Notes: generated from the sequence alone by a model not told the origin. 64,000 nt of DNA from an uncultured Bacteroidota bacterium (GCA_902774845.1 CACYJU010000012.1:1-64000), one strand, 5' to 3'; shown: positions 25,003-32,977, counted from the first letter of the stretch. Program-made: numbers and translations.

Positions 25003-25878
25003 TTGAACAGAAAAAAAATTATCGGAAGCATCTGCGGCATCCTCGCCGCAGTATGCTATGGCACCAACCCCCTCGGCGCACTGAATCTGTACGCCGAAGG
25101 GATGGGGACCAACTCGGTGCTTTTCTACCGTTTCGGGTTGGCATGGCTCATCGTCGCCATAGTGATGATGATACGGCGCGAGAGCGTCAAGGTGACGCCC
25201 CGTGAGTTCGCCGTCGTGAGCGCACTCGGAGGACTCTTCACCTTCTCCTCCCTCACCCTCTACGTGAGCTTCACGATGATGGCCGCCGGCGTGGCCTCCA
25301 CCATACTCTTCACCTATCCCGTCATGACCGCTGTCATCATGTCCACGGTGTTCAAAGAACGCATCACCTGGCAGACGGTCGTCGCCCTGGTGCTCTCCCT
25401 CGCCGGCGTGATGACACTCTATTGGTCCGGCACCAGCGGCACGCTCCCGATATGGGGCGTGGTGCTCGTGCTCATCTCAGCCCTCACCTACGCGCTCTAC
25501 ATCATCGTCGTGGACCGCAGCGACATACACATGTCAAGCTTCAAGATCAACTTCTATGTCCTGTTCTACTGCACCTTGGGCATGGTCATCTACTCGTTGG
25601 TGTCGGAACAGGCGCTGATGCTTCCGCCCACAGGCAGAGCCTGGTTCTTCGTCGGGTGGCTTGCCATCGTGCCGGCCATCATGGCGCTGAGCCTGATGGT
25701 CTATTCAGCCAAGTACATAGGCAGCACCGCCACCGCCATCATCGGAGCCCTCGAACCGCTGACGGCGGTGGCGATAGGCATAGGCCTCTTCGGCGAGCCG
25801 TTCACGATGCAGCTGGTGATAGGCATCATCCTGATCCTCGCCGCCGTAGCCCTAACCATAGCGAAGAAAGAACGGTGA
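25003..25878 (+). CDS. EamA/DMT-family transporter
   Basis: A 291-residue inner-membrane protein with ten predicted transmembrane segments in two EamA repeats (about 8-140 and 150-288). Typical features: GTNPLGALNLYAEGMGTNSVLFYRFGLAWL at the first repeat, TYPVMTAVIMSTVFKERIT, and the closing GALEPLTAVAIGIGLFGEPFT. The substrate cannot be told; members export metabolites or amino acids. The start is a TTG 5 bases after the lipoprotein stop, and there is no ATG near the expected N-terminus. Nothing else is unusual. Confidence 0.9.
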   Translation: MNRKKIIGSICGILAAVCYGTNPLGALNLYAEGMGTNSVLFYRFGLAWLIVAIVMMIRRESVKVTPREFAVVSALGGLFTFSSLTLYVSFTMMAAGVASTILFTYPVMTAVIMSTVFKERITWQTVVALVLSLAGVMTLYWSGTSGTLPIWGVVLVLISALTYALYIIVVDRSDIHMSSFKINFYVLFYCTLGMVIYSLVSEQALMLPPTGRAWFFVGWLAIVPAIMALSLMVYSAKYIGSTATAIIGALEPLTAVAIGIGLFGEPFTMQLVIGIILILAAVALTIAKKER

Positions 25879-25952
25879 GTGCTGTTTGACTCACGCATTA
25901 ACACATTCTTGGCCGAGCCAAGCGGCAAAGCCGTTAGCCTACATTTACGCTC

Positions 25953-26005
25953 TCACTTATGTAACGACCCTACGAGATGTTAAATTAGGCGGAAGCTATG
26001 TTAAA
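25953..26005 (+). repeat. 53-bp dispersed element, copy A
   Basis: This stretch aligns without gaps to the reverse complement of 58780-58832 with 45 of 53 bases identical. The best part is an 18-base block starting ATGTTAAATTAGG, preceded by GACCCTACGA. It is followed after 13 bases by an 11-bp array. Confidence 0.85.
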
Positions 26006-26018
26006 AAAACTTAATCTT

Positions 26019-26089
26019 GGTCAACGTTAAGGTTAACGTCAATGCTGATACTATGACTTAACCATGACTTTACTATGATATAACCATGG
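26019..26089. repeat. 11-bp tandem array
   Basis: Six units (GGTCAACGTTA, AGGTTAACGTC, AATGCTGATAC, TATGACTTAAC, CATGACTTTAC, TATGATATAAC) and a partial seventh, CATGG. Confidence 0.75.
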
Positions 26090-26157
26090 AAGAGGGAAGA
26101 GGGAAGAAGTAAGATGGAAGAAGTAAGATGGAAGAGGTAAGATGGAAGAGGTAAGAA
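26088..26157. repeat. 7-bp purine-rich tandem array
   Basis: Ten 7-base units of the GGAAGAG / GTAAGAT type. The reverse-complement type (TTACATC, TTCCCTC) occurs at 62828-62876. Confidence 0.85.
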
Positions 26158-26180
26158 GTGTAAATGCTTCAGTGAGAGGT

Positions 26181-26301
26181 GATAGAGAAACTATAGAGAA
26201 GTGATAGAGAAATGATAGAGAAACCATAGAGAAATGATAGAGAAACTATAGAGAAATGATAAACAAACCATAAAGGAGAGATAAAGGAGAGATAAAGGAA
26301 T
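26181..26301. repeat. 11-bp tandem array, eleven units
   Basis: Units alternate GATAGAGAAAC, TATAGAGAAGT, GATAGAGAAAT and similar, then change to GATAAAGGAGA. The period of exactly 11 holds over 121 bases. Confidence 0.9.
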
Positions 26302-26310
26302 ACATAATTC

Positions 26311-26350
26311 TCTCACATATTAACACACTAACACATTCCCTCATTCCCCC
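26311..26350. repeat. 8-bp tandem array
   Basis: Five units (TCTCACAT, ATTAACAC, ACTAACAC, ATTCCCTC, ATTCCCCC) lie directly before the nqrA promoter. Confidence 0.7.
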
Positions 26351-26366
26351 ATTTTCTTTTTTTTCG

Positions 26367-26374
26367 TATCTTTG
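26367..26374 (+). promoter_or_regulatory. -7 box of the nqr operon promoter
   Basis: TATCTTTG lies 20 bases before the nqrA ATG, giving a very short leader. The expected -33 position falls in the 8-bp array and T-rich tract, and no TTTG is there. Confidence 0.55.
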
Positions 26375-26394
26375 CATTCTGCTATCGTTGGCTA

Positions 26395-27810
26395 ATGGAC
26401 GGGAAAATAAAGATACACAAAGGGTTGGATATACCTATCGGAGGGGCGGCTGAGCGTCGCACCTCTGATATGCGGCTTATCAAGACCTACGGTATCCAAC
26501 CGTCGGACTTCGTGGGACTGACCCCACGTCTGGATGTGCGCGAGGGTGACCTCGTGGAAGTAGGGCAGGCGGTAGTGTGCGACAAAAACAACCCCAAGAT
26601 ACAGCTGACATCGCCCGTATGCGGCACCGTGAAGGAGATCAGACGTGGTGAACGCAGAGCCATCGAGGCGGTGGTGATTGAGAAATCTGAAGAGCAGAAG
26701 AGTTGGCACCGCGACCCAGCATCTCTCCAGAGCCGCGAAGGGATCATCGAGGCGATGATAGACTGCGGCCTGTGGACAATGGTGCGTCAGAGACCGTTCG
26801 GCACGATAGCTAACCCCGACGACAATCCTCGGGACATCTTTATTAGTCTTTTCGACTCAGCCCCACTAGGTCCGTGCCCTAACTGGGCGGTTAATTGGCA
26901 GTGGTTAGCGGCGGGGTTGAACGCTTTGAGCTTGCTTACCGACGGCAAGGTACATGTATGTGGTAGAGAGGTTCAAAGTTCAAGGTTCAAGGTTCAAGGT
27001 TCAGAGAATATCGTATTCCATGAGGTGTCGGGGCCGCATCCAGCTGGAAACATCGGCACTCAGATAGCGGCCATAGCTCCGTTAAACAAAGGTGAGCGCG
27101 TCTGGACGATGAACCCTCAGGATGTCGTGACGCTGGGACAGCTCGTAACCACAGGCGACTACCGACCGGAGCGTCTGGTGGCCGTCACCGGTCCTGCAGC
27201 GGCCCATCCTCAATACTATCGCATAACCCCAGGGGCATCGCTCGGCGAAGTGCTCAACGGACAGCTTTCAAGCAAAGACTATCCCAAGCTGGACGCCGCC
27301 AACGGATTCGGTACACGGATAATAAGCGGCAACGTACTGAGTGGGAGAAAAGCCACACTAGATGGGTTTCTGGGTGCTTACGACAGTCAGGTGACGCTGA
27401 TTGAAGAAGGCGACAGCTACGACTTCATGGGATGGCTGATGCCAGGATTGAGGAAGCACAGCTTCTCAAGGACTTTCCTCTCGGGCCTCATGCCTAAGAA
27501 TTGGTTCACGGTTCATGGTTCACGGTTCATGATTAATGGATTTGGGTTCAACTTCAATACCAACCTCCATGGGGGAGTCAGACCGTTGGTGTTTACCGGC
27601 AACTTTGAACGGGTGTTCCCGTTTGACATATACCCCACCCAGCTAATAAAGGCGGCCATCATAGGCGATATCGACCTGATGGAGCAGCTGGGCATCTACG
27701 AAGTAGAACCCGAGGACTTAGCCCTGTGTGAATATATAGACCCGTCGAAGACCGAAATTCAAGCCATCATACGCAAGGCATTGGAGCTTTGCAGAAAGGA
27801 GTCGGTATGA
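26395..27810 (+). CDS. nqrA: Na+-translocating NADH:quinone reductase subunit A
   Basis: A 471-residue subunit of the sodium-pumping respiratory complex NQR, which oxidises NADH, reduces quinone and exports Na+. The N-terminus (KIHKGLDIPIGGAAE), VGLTPRLDVREGDLVEVGQ, HEVSGPHPAGNIGTQI and the C-terminal LxxGDIDLMEQLGIYEVEPEDLALCEY are typical. Two stretches are foreign to the family: residues about 193-204 (VQSSRFKVQGSE) and about 370-382 (FTVHGSRFMING). Both are encoded by 7-bp tandem arrays but keep the frame. The stop overlaps the nqrB start (ATGA). This is the first gene of nqrABC-x-DEF. Confidence 0.95.
   Translation: MDGKIKIHKGLDIPIGGAAERRTSDMRLIKTYGIQPSDFVGLTPRLDVREGDLVEVGQAVVCDKNNPKIQLTSPVCGTVKEIRRGERRAIEAVVIEKSEEQKSWHRDPASLQSREGIIEAMIDCGLWTMVRQRPFGTIANPDDNPRDIFISLFDSAPLGPCPNWAVNWQWLAAGLNALSLLTDGKVHVCGREVQSSRFKVQGSENIVFHEVSGPHPAGNIGTQIAAIAPLNKGERVWTMNPQDVVTLGQLVTTGDYRPERLVAVTGPAAAHPQYYRITPGASLGEVLNGQLSSKDYPKLDAANGFGTRIISGNVLSGRKATLDGFLGAYDSQVTLIEEGDSYDFMGWLMPGLRKHSFSRTFLSGLMPKNWFTVHGSRFMINGFGFNFNTNLHGGVRPLVFTGNFERVFPFDIYPTQLIKAAIIGDIDLMEQLGIYEVEPEDLALCEYIDPSKTEIQAIIRKALELCRKESV
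26971..27005. repeat. 7-bp tandem array inside nqrA (first)
   Basis: Five units: GTTCAAA, GTTCAAG, GTTCAAG, GTTCAAG, GTTCAGA. Translated in frame. Confidence 0.9.
27503..27537. repeat. 7-bp tandem array inside nqrA (second)
   Basis: Five units: GGTTCAC, GGTTCAT, GGTTCAC, GGTTCAT, GATTAAT, possibly continuing to 27551. It shares units and the peptide SRxMING with the array inside aat-folK. Confidence 0.9.
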
Positions 27811-29039
27811 GGAGAGCAGGCAGCAGATGGCAGGCGGCCGTTAGCGGATTGCGTGGGTTTATTGACAAGATAAAGCCCACCTTCAGCGAAGGGGGCAAGA
27901 TGGCGTGGCTACAGAGCACCTTCGAGGCGTTCGAGACCTTCGCCTTCACACCCAACACCACAACCAAACAAGGGGCTCACATACGCGACGCGGTGGATAT
28001 GAAGCGATCGATGATTACGGTCGTCATAGCCTTGATGCCCGCCTTGCTGTTCGGGATGTGGAATATCGGATGGCAGCATTTCAGCCTCATCGGCGGACAA
28101 TCATCTTTCTGGGCCTGCTTCGCCTTCGGATTGGTGAGAATGCTGCCGCTTATCGCAGTATCCTACATTGTGGGTCTTGCCATAGAGTTTGCCTTCGCAC
28201 AGATACGCCACCACGAGGTGAACGAGGGGTTCCTGGTCACAGGCCTGATAATACCGATGATAGTGCCCGTCACGACACCGCTGTGGCAGCTGGCACTGGC
28301 AGTAGCCTTCGCCGTGGTGATCGGCAAGGAGGTGTTCGGCGGCACAGGCATGAATTTTCTTAATCCCGCTTTGGTAGCGAGGGCGTTCCTATTCTTCGCC
28401 TACCCGACGCACATGTCGGGCGACTCGGTATGGACTGCTGCAAAATGGTGGGGCACCGACGCCATAGCCGGCGCGACGCCACTGGGCGAGATGATGGGCG
28501 GAGGCATAAGACCCTCGGCCTCGCTGCTCGACATGTTCGTCGGCACGGTGGCGGGCTCGACATGCGAAACCTCGGCCATAGCCATACTGATAGGTGCCCT
28601 GATGCTCCTTGGCAGCGGCATAGCATCGTGGCGGATAATGCTGAGCGTATTCGTCGGCGGCGGAGCAATGGGACTGCTGTTCAACCTCATCGGAGCCAAC
28701 AGCTACATGCAGCTGCCGTTCTACTACCACTATGTGATGGGCGGATTCATGTTCGGCGCGGTATTCATGGCCACAGACCCAGTCACGTCGGCTCAGACGA
28801 ACATCGGCAAATGGATATACGGATTGTTGATAGGCCTATTCGCCGTGCTGCTGCGTGTGGTCAACCCCGCATACCCCGAAGGGATGATGCTGAGCATACT
28901 GCTGATGAACTGCTTCGCACCGCTGATTGACCACTGTGTGGTGGCGGCGAACATAAGAAAGAGGAAGAAAAGATGGGTCCGTGCCCAGACAGTAGGTAGC
29001 GGACAGCGGGTAGCAGGTAGCAATAAAGACATTAAATAA
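27807..29039 (+). CDS. nqrB: Na+-translocating NADH:quinone reductase subunit B
   Basis: A 410-residue integral membrane subunit with about ten transmembrane segments that binds FMN covalently. Family motifs: DKIKPTFSEGGK near the start, GAHIRDAVDMKRSM, and DAIAGATPLG, where T224 is the expected flavin-bound Thr. The normal family N-terminus begins near LRGFIDKIKP. Here about 14 residues (RRAGSRWQAAVSG) precede it and come from a 7-bp array. The C-terminus (AQTVGSGQRVAGSNKDIK) also comes from a 7-bp array. The ATG overlaps the nqrA stop. Function is not in doubt; both ends have been rewritten. Confidence 0.95.
   Translation: MRRAGSRWQAAVSGLRGFIDKIKPTFSEGGKMAWLQSTFEAFETFAFTPNTTTKQGAHIRDAVDMKRSMITVVIALMPALLFGMWNIGWQHFSLIGGQSSFWACFAFGLVRMLPLIAVSYIVGLAIEFAFAQIRHHEVNEGFLVTGLIIPMIVPVTTPLWQLALAVAFAVVIGKEVFGGTGMNFLNPALVARAFLFFAYPTHMSGDSVWTAAKWWGTDAIAGATPLGEMMGGGIRPSASLLDMFVGTVAGSTCETSAIAILIGALMLLGSGIASWRIMLSVFVGGGAMGLLFNLIGANSYMQLPFYYHYVMGGFMFGAVFMATDPVTSAQTNIGKWIYGLLIGLFAVLLRVVNPAYPEGMMLSILLMNCFAPLIDHCVVAANIRKRKKRWVRAQTVGSGQRVAGSNKDIK
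27812..27853. repeat. 7-bp array at the 5' end of nqrB
   Basis: Six degenerate units: GAGAGCA, GGCAGCA, GATGGCA, GGCGGCC, GTTAGCG, GATTGCG. They are translated as the extra N-terminal residues of NqrB. Confidence 0.65.
28992..29026. repeat. 7-bp array at the 3' end of nqrB
   Basis: Five units: GTAGGTA, GCGGACA, GCGGGTA, GCAGGTA, GCAATAA. Translated as part of the NqrB C-terminus. Confidence 0.75.
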
Positions 29040-29040
29040 C

Positions 29041-29673
29041 ATGAAGAAATTCAGTAACCGATATATGATCCTTTATTCATTGGCGCTGGTGGCGGTGGCC
29101 TCCATCGTGTTGTCGGTTACGGCTGTCGCCCTGAAGCCACGCCAGGAGAAAAACAAAGTTGCCGAACAGCAACAGATGGTGCTGAAATCAATCGGAGTGG
29201 AGGCCTCACGGAGCGAAGCGGGGGAGTTGTATGGAAAGTATATTGCTGAGCGGGCAGTGGGCAGTGGGCAACAGGCAGCGAATGGCAATTCGTACTACAC
29301 TTATAATATTGACGGTCGCGAAGGGATTATCCTTCCTTTGCACGGAACGGGACTCTGGGGACCGATATGGGGATACATAGCGTTGGACGAAGAACGATAC
29401 ATCATAGGGGCCGTGTTTGACCACAAAGGCGAGACCCCCGGATTGGGTGGAGAGATAGCATCGGCGAAATTTGCCGAGCAGTTCATAGGCAAACGTGTGG
29501 TCGACGACAAGGGCTCGGTCAAGCCCATCAAGCTGAAGAAGAACACCGACAAGAAGAGCCTGTATGAGGTGGACGCAATAAGCGGCGGCACGATGACCAG
29601 CAACGGTGTGAGCGAGATGCTCGAAAAGGACCTGAATTCATTTGAAGAAATAATAAAAACAAAAAAAATATGA
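29041..29673 (+). CDS. nqrC: Na+-translocating NADH:quinone reductase subunit C
   Basis: A 210-residue subunit with one N-terminal transmembrane segment (about 10-30) and a periplasmic FMN domain. The covalent flavin motif SGGTMTS (usual SGATxT) is at 181-187, with T186 the expected flavin-linked Thr. GLWGPIWGYIALDE and FDHKGETPGLGGEI are standard. Residues about 70-84 (RAVGSGQQAANGNS) come from a 7-bp array and are foreign to the family. The stop overlaps the start of an unknown secreted protein gene (ATGA) instead of leading to nqrD. Confidence 0.95.
   Translation: MKKFSNRYMILYSLALVAVASIVLSVTAVALKPRQEKNKVAEQQQMVLKSIGVEASRSEAGELYGKYIAERAVGSGQQAANGNSYYTYNIDGREGIILPLHGTGLWGPIWGYIALDEERYIIGAVFDHKGETPGLGGEIASAKFAEQFIGKRVVDDKGSVKPIKLKKNTDKKSLYEVDAISGGTMTSNGVSEMLEKDLNSFEEIIKTKKI
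29250..29284. repeat. 7-bp tandem array inside nqrC
   Basis: Five units: GCGGGCA, GTGGGCA, GTGGGCA, ACAGGCA, GCGAATG. Read in frame. Confidence 0.85.
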
Positions 29674-30191
29674 AAACCACAAAACATCTGAAAGTCTCCA
29701 TTGCCGCTATAGCAATGATTGTAAGCATGTCGGTATGCAACGCACAGACCATGGCTTCCGGCTCGGTAGAAGGTTTAAAGAAAGCAGGCGTAGCCTTAGT
29801 GGACATCGACTACTCGAAGGCTGTCATCATGGGTATGGGCGAGCAGGCATTTGCATCATATGAAGAAGAATGGAACAAAGACCTGTCCGACATAACCTTG
29901 GCCTTCATCAACGGCATCAATGAAAAGACCGGCACCCTCCTCTCGGTAGGACACAGCATAGACTGCGACCTCGTGATGAAAATACAGGTAATCTCCATAA
30001 GCGAGCGAGGCGAATGGAAATGCAAAGCCATCGTCACTGACAAGCAGAACCAAAACCTCTGCGAGATTGACGAGATCATCTCCAAAGGATGCAAAATTGG
30101 CACCAAAATGCATCACATCAAGGTTGGTGCCAGCAACGCCGGCAACAAACTAGGCAAATATCTCGCCAAGCAGATAAAAAAACTGAAATAA
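29670..30191 (+). CDS. Unknown secreted protein inserted between nqrC and nqrD
   Basis: A 173-residue protein with a signal peptide (IAAIAMIVSMSVCNAQ, about residues 1-26). The mature part contains VALVDIDYSKAVIMGMGEQAFASYEEEW, HSIDCDLVMKIQVISISERGEW and a basic tail ending AKQIKKLK. I do not recognise the family. It overlaps the nqrC stop by 4 bases (ATGA), which implies translational coupling, and nqrD begins 18 bases after it. In known nqr operons nqrC is followed directly by nqrD. Its export puts it on the periplasmic side, where the NqrC flavin domain also lies; a role with NQR is only a guess. Confidence 0.8.
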   Translation: MKTTKHLKVSIAAIAMIVSMSVCNAQTMASGSVEGLKKAGVALVDIDYSKAVIMGMGEQAFASYEEEWNKDLSDITLAFINGINEKTGTLLSVGHSIDCDLVMKIQVISISERGEWKCKAIVTDKQNQNLCEIDEIISKGCKIGTKMHHIKVGASNAGNKLGKYLAKQIKKLK

Positions 30192-30209
30192 TAGAAGATA
30201 TAGAACAAT

Positions 30210-30815
30210 ATGGCCAGCCGCAACTGGAAGCTGATAACGATGCCTTTCAACAAGGAGAACCCGATCACCGTACAGGTGTTGGGCATCTGCTCGTGCCTGG
30301 CTGTGACCGCTCAGCTCAAGCCGGCGTTGGTGATGGCCATATCGGTTACCATAGTGGTGGCGTTAGCTAACGTCATCATCTCGCTTCTACGCAAGACCAT
30401 ACCGCCACGCATACGAATCATAGTACAGCTGGTGGTGGTCTCCATGCTGGTGGTGCTGGTCGACCAGGTGCTGAAAGCCTACCTCTACGATGTGAGCAAG
30501 CAGCTGTCGGTATTCGTGGGGCTTATCATCACCAACTGCATCGTGATGGGGCGCCTCGAGGCTTTCGCCATGACCAACCCTCCCCTACCCTCGCTCTGCG
30601 ACGGCATAGGCAACGGATTGGGTTATGGCATAATCCTCGTCATACTCGGCACCCTGCGTGAACTCTTCGGAAGCGGCACCCTCCTGAGTTATCCCGTCAT
30701 GGAGAAAATAGGCGCCTACAGCATCGGGTACGAGAACAACGGCCTGATGATCATGCCGCCCATGGCATTGATACTGGTGGGAATAATCATTTGGATACAG
30801 AGGAGGAAAAGTTAG
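30210..30815 (+). CDS. nqrD: Na+-translocating NADH:quinone reductase subunit D
   Basis: A 201-residue membrane subunit with six predicted transmembrane segments. Family motifs are present: PFNKENPITVQVLGICSCLAVT, VDQVLKAYLYDVSKQLSVFVGLIITNCIVMGR (with the conserved Cys that contributes to the intramembrane iron-sulfur site shared with NqrE), and RLEAFAMTNPP. The stop codon (TAG at 30813) lies inside the first unit of a 7-bp array, which continues nearly to the nqrE start. Confidence 0.95.
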   Translation: MASRNWKLITMPFNKENPITVQVLGICSCLAVTAQLKPALVMAISVTIVVALANVIISLLRKTIPPRIRIIVQLVVVSMLVVLVDQVLKAYLYDVSKQLSVFVGLIITNCIVMGRLEAFAMTNPPLPSLCDGIGNGLGYGIILVILGTLRELFGSGTLLSYPVMEKIGAYSIGYENNGLMIMPPMALILVGIIIWIQRRKS

Positions 30816-30838
30816 CGGTTAGCAGTCAGTAGTAAATA
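30811..30838. repeat. 7-bp array across the nqrD stop
   Basis: Four units: GTTAGCG, GTTAGCA, GTCAGTA, GTAAATA. The first supplies the nqrD stop codon, and nqrE starts 4 bases after the array. Confidence 0.8.
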
Positions 30839-30841
30839 GAT

Positions 30842-31459
30842 ATGCAAGAGATAGTCAACATATTCGTAAAGTCGATATTTATCGACAACATGATCTTCGC
30901 CTTCTTCCTCGGCATGTGCTCCTACTTGGCGGTGTCGAAGACCGTGAAGACCTCGGCGGGACTGGGCGTAGCCGTTACGTTTGTGTTGCTCATCACCGTA
31001 CCGGTAAACTGGCTGCTGAACAAATACTTCCTTGCACCCGGTGCCATGAGCTGGATATCGCCAAGTCTGGCCGATGTTGATCTTTCATTCCTGTCGCTTA
31101 TAATATTCATCGCTGTCATAGCCGCCATCGTACAGATAGTGGAGATGACGATAGAGAGGTTCAGTCCGACACTATACTACGCCTTGGGCATATTCCTGCC
31201 GCTGATAGCGGTGAACTGCGCCGTCATGGGCGGATCGCTCTTCATGCAGGAACGCGGCTATACATCGATAGGCGAAGTGCTAGCATTTGCCCTGGGTTCC
31301 GGATTGGGCTGGCTGCTCGCCATAGTGGGCATAGCCGCCATTAGAGAGAAACTGAGATATTCACACATACCGCCTGCACTGCAGGGAGTCGGCATAACAT
31401 TCATCATAACAGGACTCATGGGACTGGCCTTCATGTCGTTTATGGGGATAAAACTTTAA
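30842..31459 (+). CDS. nqrE: Na+-translocating NADH:quinone reductase subunit E
   Basis: A 205-residue membrane subunit, paralogous to NqrD in inverted topology, with six predicted transmembrane segments. Motifs: [26 protein letters not shown] (conserved Cys), and [21 protein letters not shown] with the second conserved Cys. The end, [13 protein letters not shown], is normal for the family. No array interrupts this gene. The 124-base gap to nqrF is mostly an 8-bp array. Confidence 0.95.
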   Translation: MQEIVNIFVKSIFIDNMIFAFFLGMCSYLAVSKTVKTSAGLGVAVTFVLLITVPVNWLLNKYFLAPGAMSWISPSLADVDLSFLSLIIFIAVIAAIVQIVEMTIERFSPTLYYALGIFLPLIAVNCAVMGGSLFMQERGYTSIGEVLAFALGSGLGWLLAIVGIAAIREKLRYSHIPPALQGVGITFIITGLMGLAFMSFMGIKL

Positions 31460-31460
31460 T

Positions 31461-31524
31461 GCGTGAATGCTTGAATGCGTAAATGTGTGAATGTGTAAGT
31501 GCTTGAATGCTTGAATATGCAAGT
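31461..31524. repeat. 8-bp tandem array between nqrE and nqrF
   Basis: Eight units of the GCTTGAAT / GCGTAAAT / GTGTGAAT type, starting one base after the nqrE stop. Confidence 0.9.
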
Positions 31525-31583
31525 AATGAATGTATCCCTACTAACAAATTAACACAATAGCAAGTTAACACAATTAATAATCC

Positions 31584-32858
31584 TTGAAACTCACAATACT
31601 CATCTCACTCCTCGTCTTTGCGGTGGTCATACTACTGCTGGTGGCGCTGTTGCTGTTTTTGCGCAGCAAGCTGTTGAAGCAGGGCAAGGTGACCATCAGC
31701 ATCAACGACGCCCAACGGCTGGAGGTGGAATCGGGAGGAAGCCTTATCTCCACACTCGGCAACCAAGGGATACACCTGCCGTCGGCGTGTGGCGGAAAGG
31801 GCAGCTGTGGACAATGCAAATGCCGTGTGCTGAAAGGCGGAGGAAGCATATTGCCGACCGAGGTAGGTTTCTTCAGCCGCAAGGAGATAGCCGAAGGATG
31901 GCGTTTGGGTTGTCAAACGAAGGTGAAGGAAGATATGAGCCTCGCCATACCGCAGTCGACACTGAACGTGAAAGAGTACGAATGTACCGTCATCTCGAAC
32001 CACAATGTGGCAACATTCATCAAGGAGTTCCGTGTGCAGCTGCCTGCTGGCGAGCACATGGACTTCAAGCCAGGTTCCTACGCACAAATCAAGATACCCA
32101 AGTTCGACATCAAGTACAACGACTACGACCGCAGCCTCATCGGTGACAAATATCTACCGGCATGGGAACGCATGAAGATGTTCGACTTGAAATGTGTGAA
32201 CAGCGAGCCGACGGTACGAGCCTATTCGATGGCGAACTACCCAGCCGAAGGCGACGTGTTCATGCTCACCGTGCGTATAGCCACCCCACCGCTGACGCCC
32301 GACCATAAAGGTTTCCAGAAGGTCAACCCAGGTATAGCATCGTCGTACATCTTCTCACTGAAGCCAGGCGACAAGGTGATGATGTCTGGCCCTTATGGGG
32401 AGTTCCACGTGAGAGACCATGCAGCTGACAATCACGCAATCACAATGGTTTGGATTGGAGGAGGAGCAGGAATGGCACCGCTGAGGGCACAGATTATGCA
32501 CCTCACCAAGACTATGGGAGTGCGCAACCGCGAGATGCACTACTTCTACGGAGCACGGGCTCTGAACGAGGTGTTCTATCTGGACGACTTCCTACAGCTT
32601 GAAAAAGAGTTCCCGAACTTCCACTTCCACCTCGCCCTCGACCGTGAAGACCCAGCAGCCAACGCCGCAGGAGTGAATTACACCGTGGGATTCGTGCATC
32701 AAGTGATGTATAACACCTATCTGAAGGATCATCCCGAACCTGAAGAGATAGAATACTACATGTGCGGTCCCGGCCCGATGAGCAAGGCCGTGACCGAGAT
32801 GCTCTACAACCTCGGAGTGGAAGAGGAGAACATCATGTACGACAACTTCGGCGGGTGA
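31584..32858 (+). CDS. nqrF: Na+-translocating NADH:quinone reductase subunit F
   Basis: A 424-residue NADH-oxidising subunit. Order: one N-terminal transmembrane segment (about 5-26), a plant-type [2Fe-2S] domain with C69, C75, C78 and C110, an FAD-binding domain (RAYSMANYP), and an NAD-binding domain (WIGGGAGMAPLRAQI; YYMCGPGPM; the C-terminal YDNFGG). The start is TTG at 31584, chosen because the frame gives the standard MKLTILIS N-terminus and no ATG is available. It ends the operon; a terminator follows at 32912. Confidence 0.95.
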   Translation: MKLTILISLLVFAVVILLLVALLLFLRSKLLKQGKVTISINDAQRLEVESGGSLISTLGNQGIHLPSACGGKGSCGQCKCRVLKGGGSILPTEVGFFSRKEIAEGWRLGCQTKVKEDMSLAIPQSTLNVKEYECTVISNHNVATFIKEFRVQLPAGEHMDFKPGSYAQIKIPKFDIKYNDYDRSLIGDKYLPAWERMKMFDLKCVNSEPTVRAYSMANYPAEGDVFMLTVRIATPPLTPDHKGFQKVNPGIASSYIFSLKPGDKVMMSGPYGEFHVRDHAADNHAITMVWIGGGAGMAPLRAQIMHLTKTMGVRNREMHYFYGARALNEVFYLDDFLQLEKEFPNFHFHLALDREDPAANAAGVNYTVGFVHQVMYNTYLKDHPEPEEIEYYMCGPGPMSKAVTEMLYNLGVEEENIMYDNFGG

Positions 32859-32862
32859 AAAA

Positions 32863-32902
32863 CGAATGCATGATTGCCTGATTGCTTGAATGCTTGAGTA
32901 TT
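32863..32902. repeat. 8-bp tandem array after nqrF
   Basis: Five units: ACGAATGC, ATGATTGC, CTGATTGC, TTGAATGC, TTGAGTAT. It starts 4 bases after the stop and has the same type as the nqrE-nqrF array. Confidence 0.8.
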
Positions 32903-32911
32903 TTGATTATT

Positions 32912-32940
32912 AAAAGCGTGTCGGTGACATGCTTTTTGTT
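32912..32940 (+). terminator. Intrinsic terminator of the nqr operon
   Basis: An 11-bp stem with one G-T pair (32912-32922 with 32926-32936) and a 3-base loop runs into a T-rich stretch. Confidence 0.75.
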
Positions 32941-32969
32941 TATATATATAATAAACCAAAGATTTTTAG

Positions 32970-32977
32970 TATCTTTG
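32970..32977 (+). promoter_or_regulatory. -7 box upstream of yidC
   Basis: TATCTTTG matches TAnnTTTG, 85 bases before the yidC ATG. No good -33 element is found at the usual spacing. Confidence 0.5.

Larger units (their letters stand above)
25879..26394. other. Non-coding region made of a 53-bp element and 11-, 7- and 8-bp arrays
   Basis: No gene is seen in 516 bases between the EamA gene and nqrA. In order it holds a small GC-rich hairpin (CGGC/GCCG near 25921-25934), a 53-bp element that recurs inverted at 58780-58832, an 11-bp array, a 7-bp array, a second 11-bp array, an 8-bp array, and the nqrA promoter. About 290 of the bases are array. Confidence 0.85.

Noticed and set aside
26088..26301. 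Possible CRISPR array
   Set aside because: Units are 7 and 11 bp with no spacers, and no cas1, cas2 or effector genes are near. The Cas4-like protein at 17.5 kb stands with unrelated genes.
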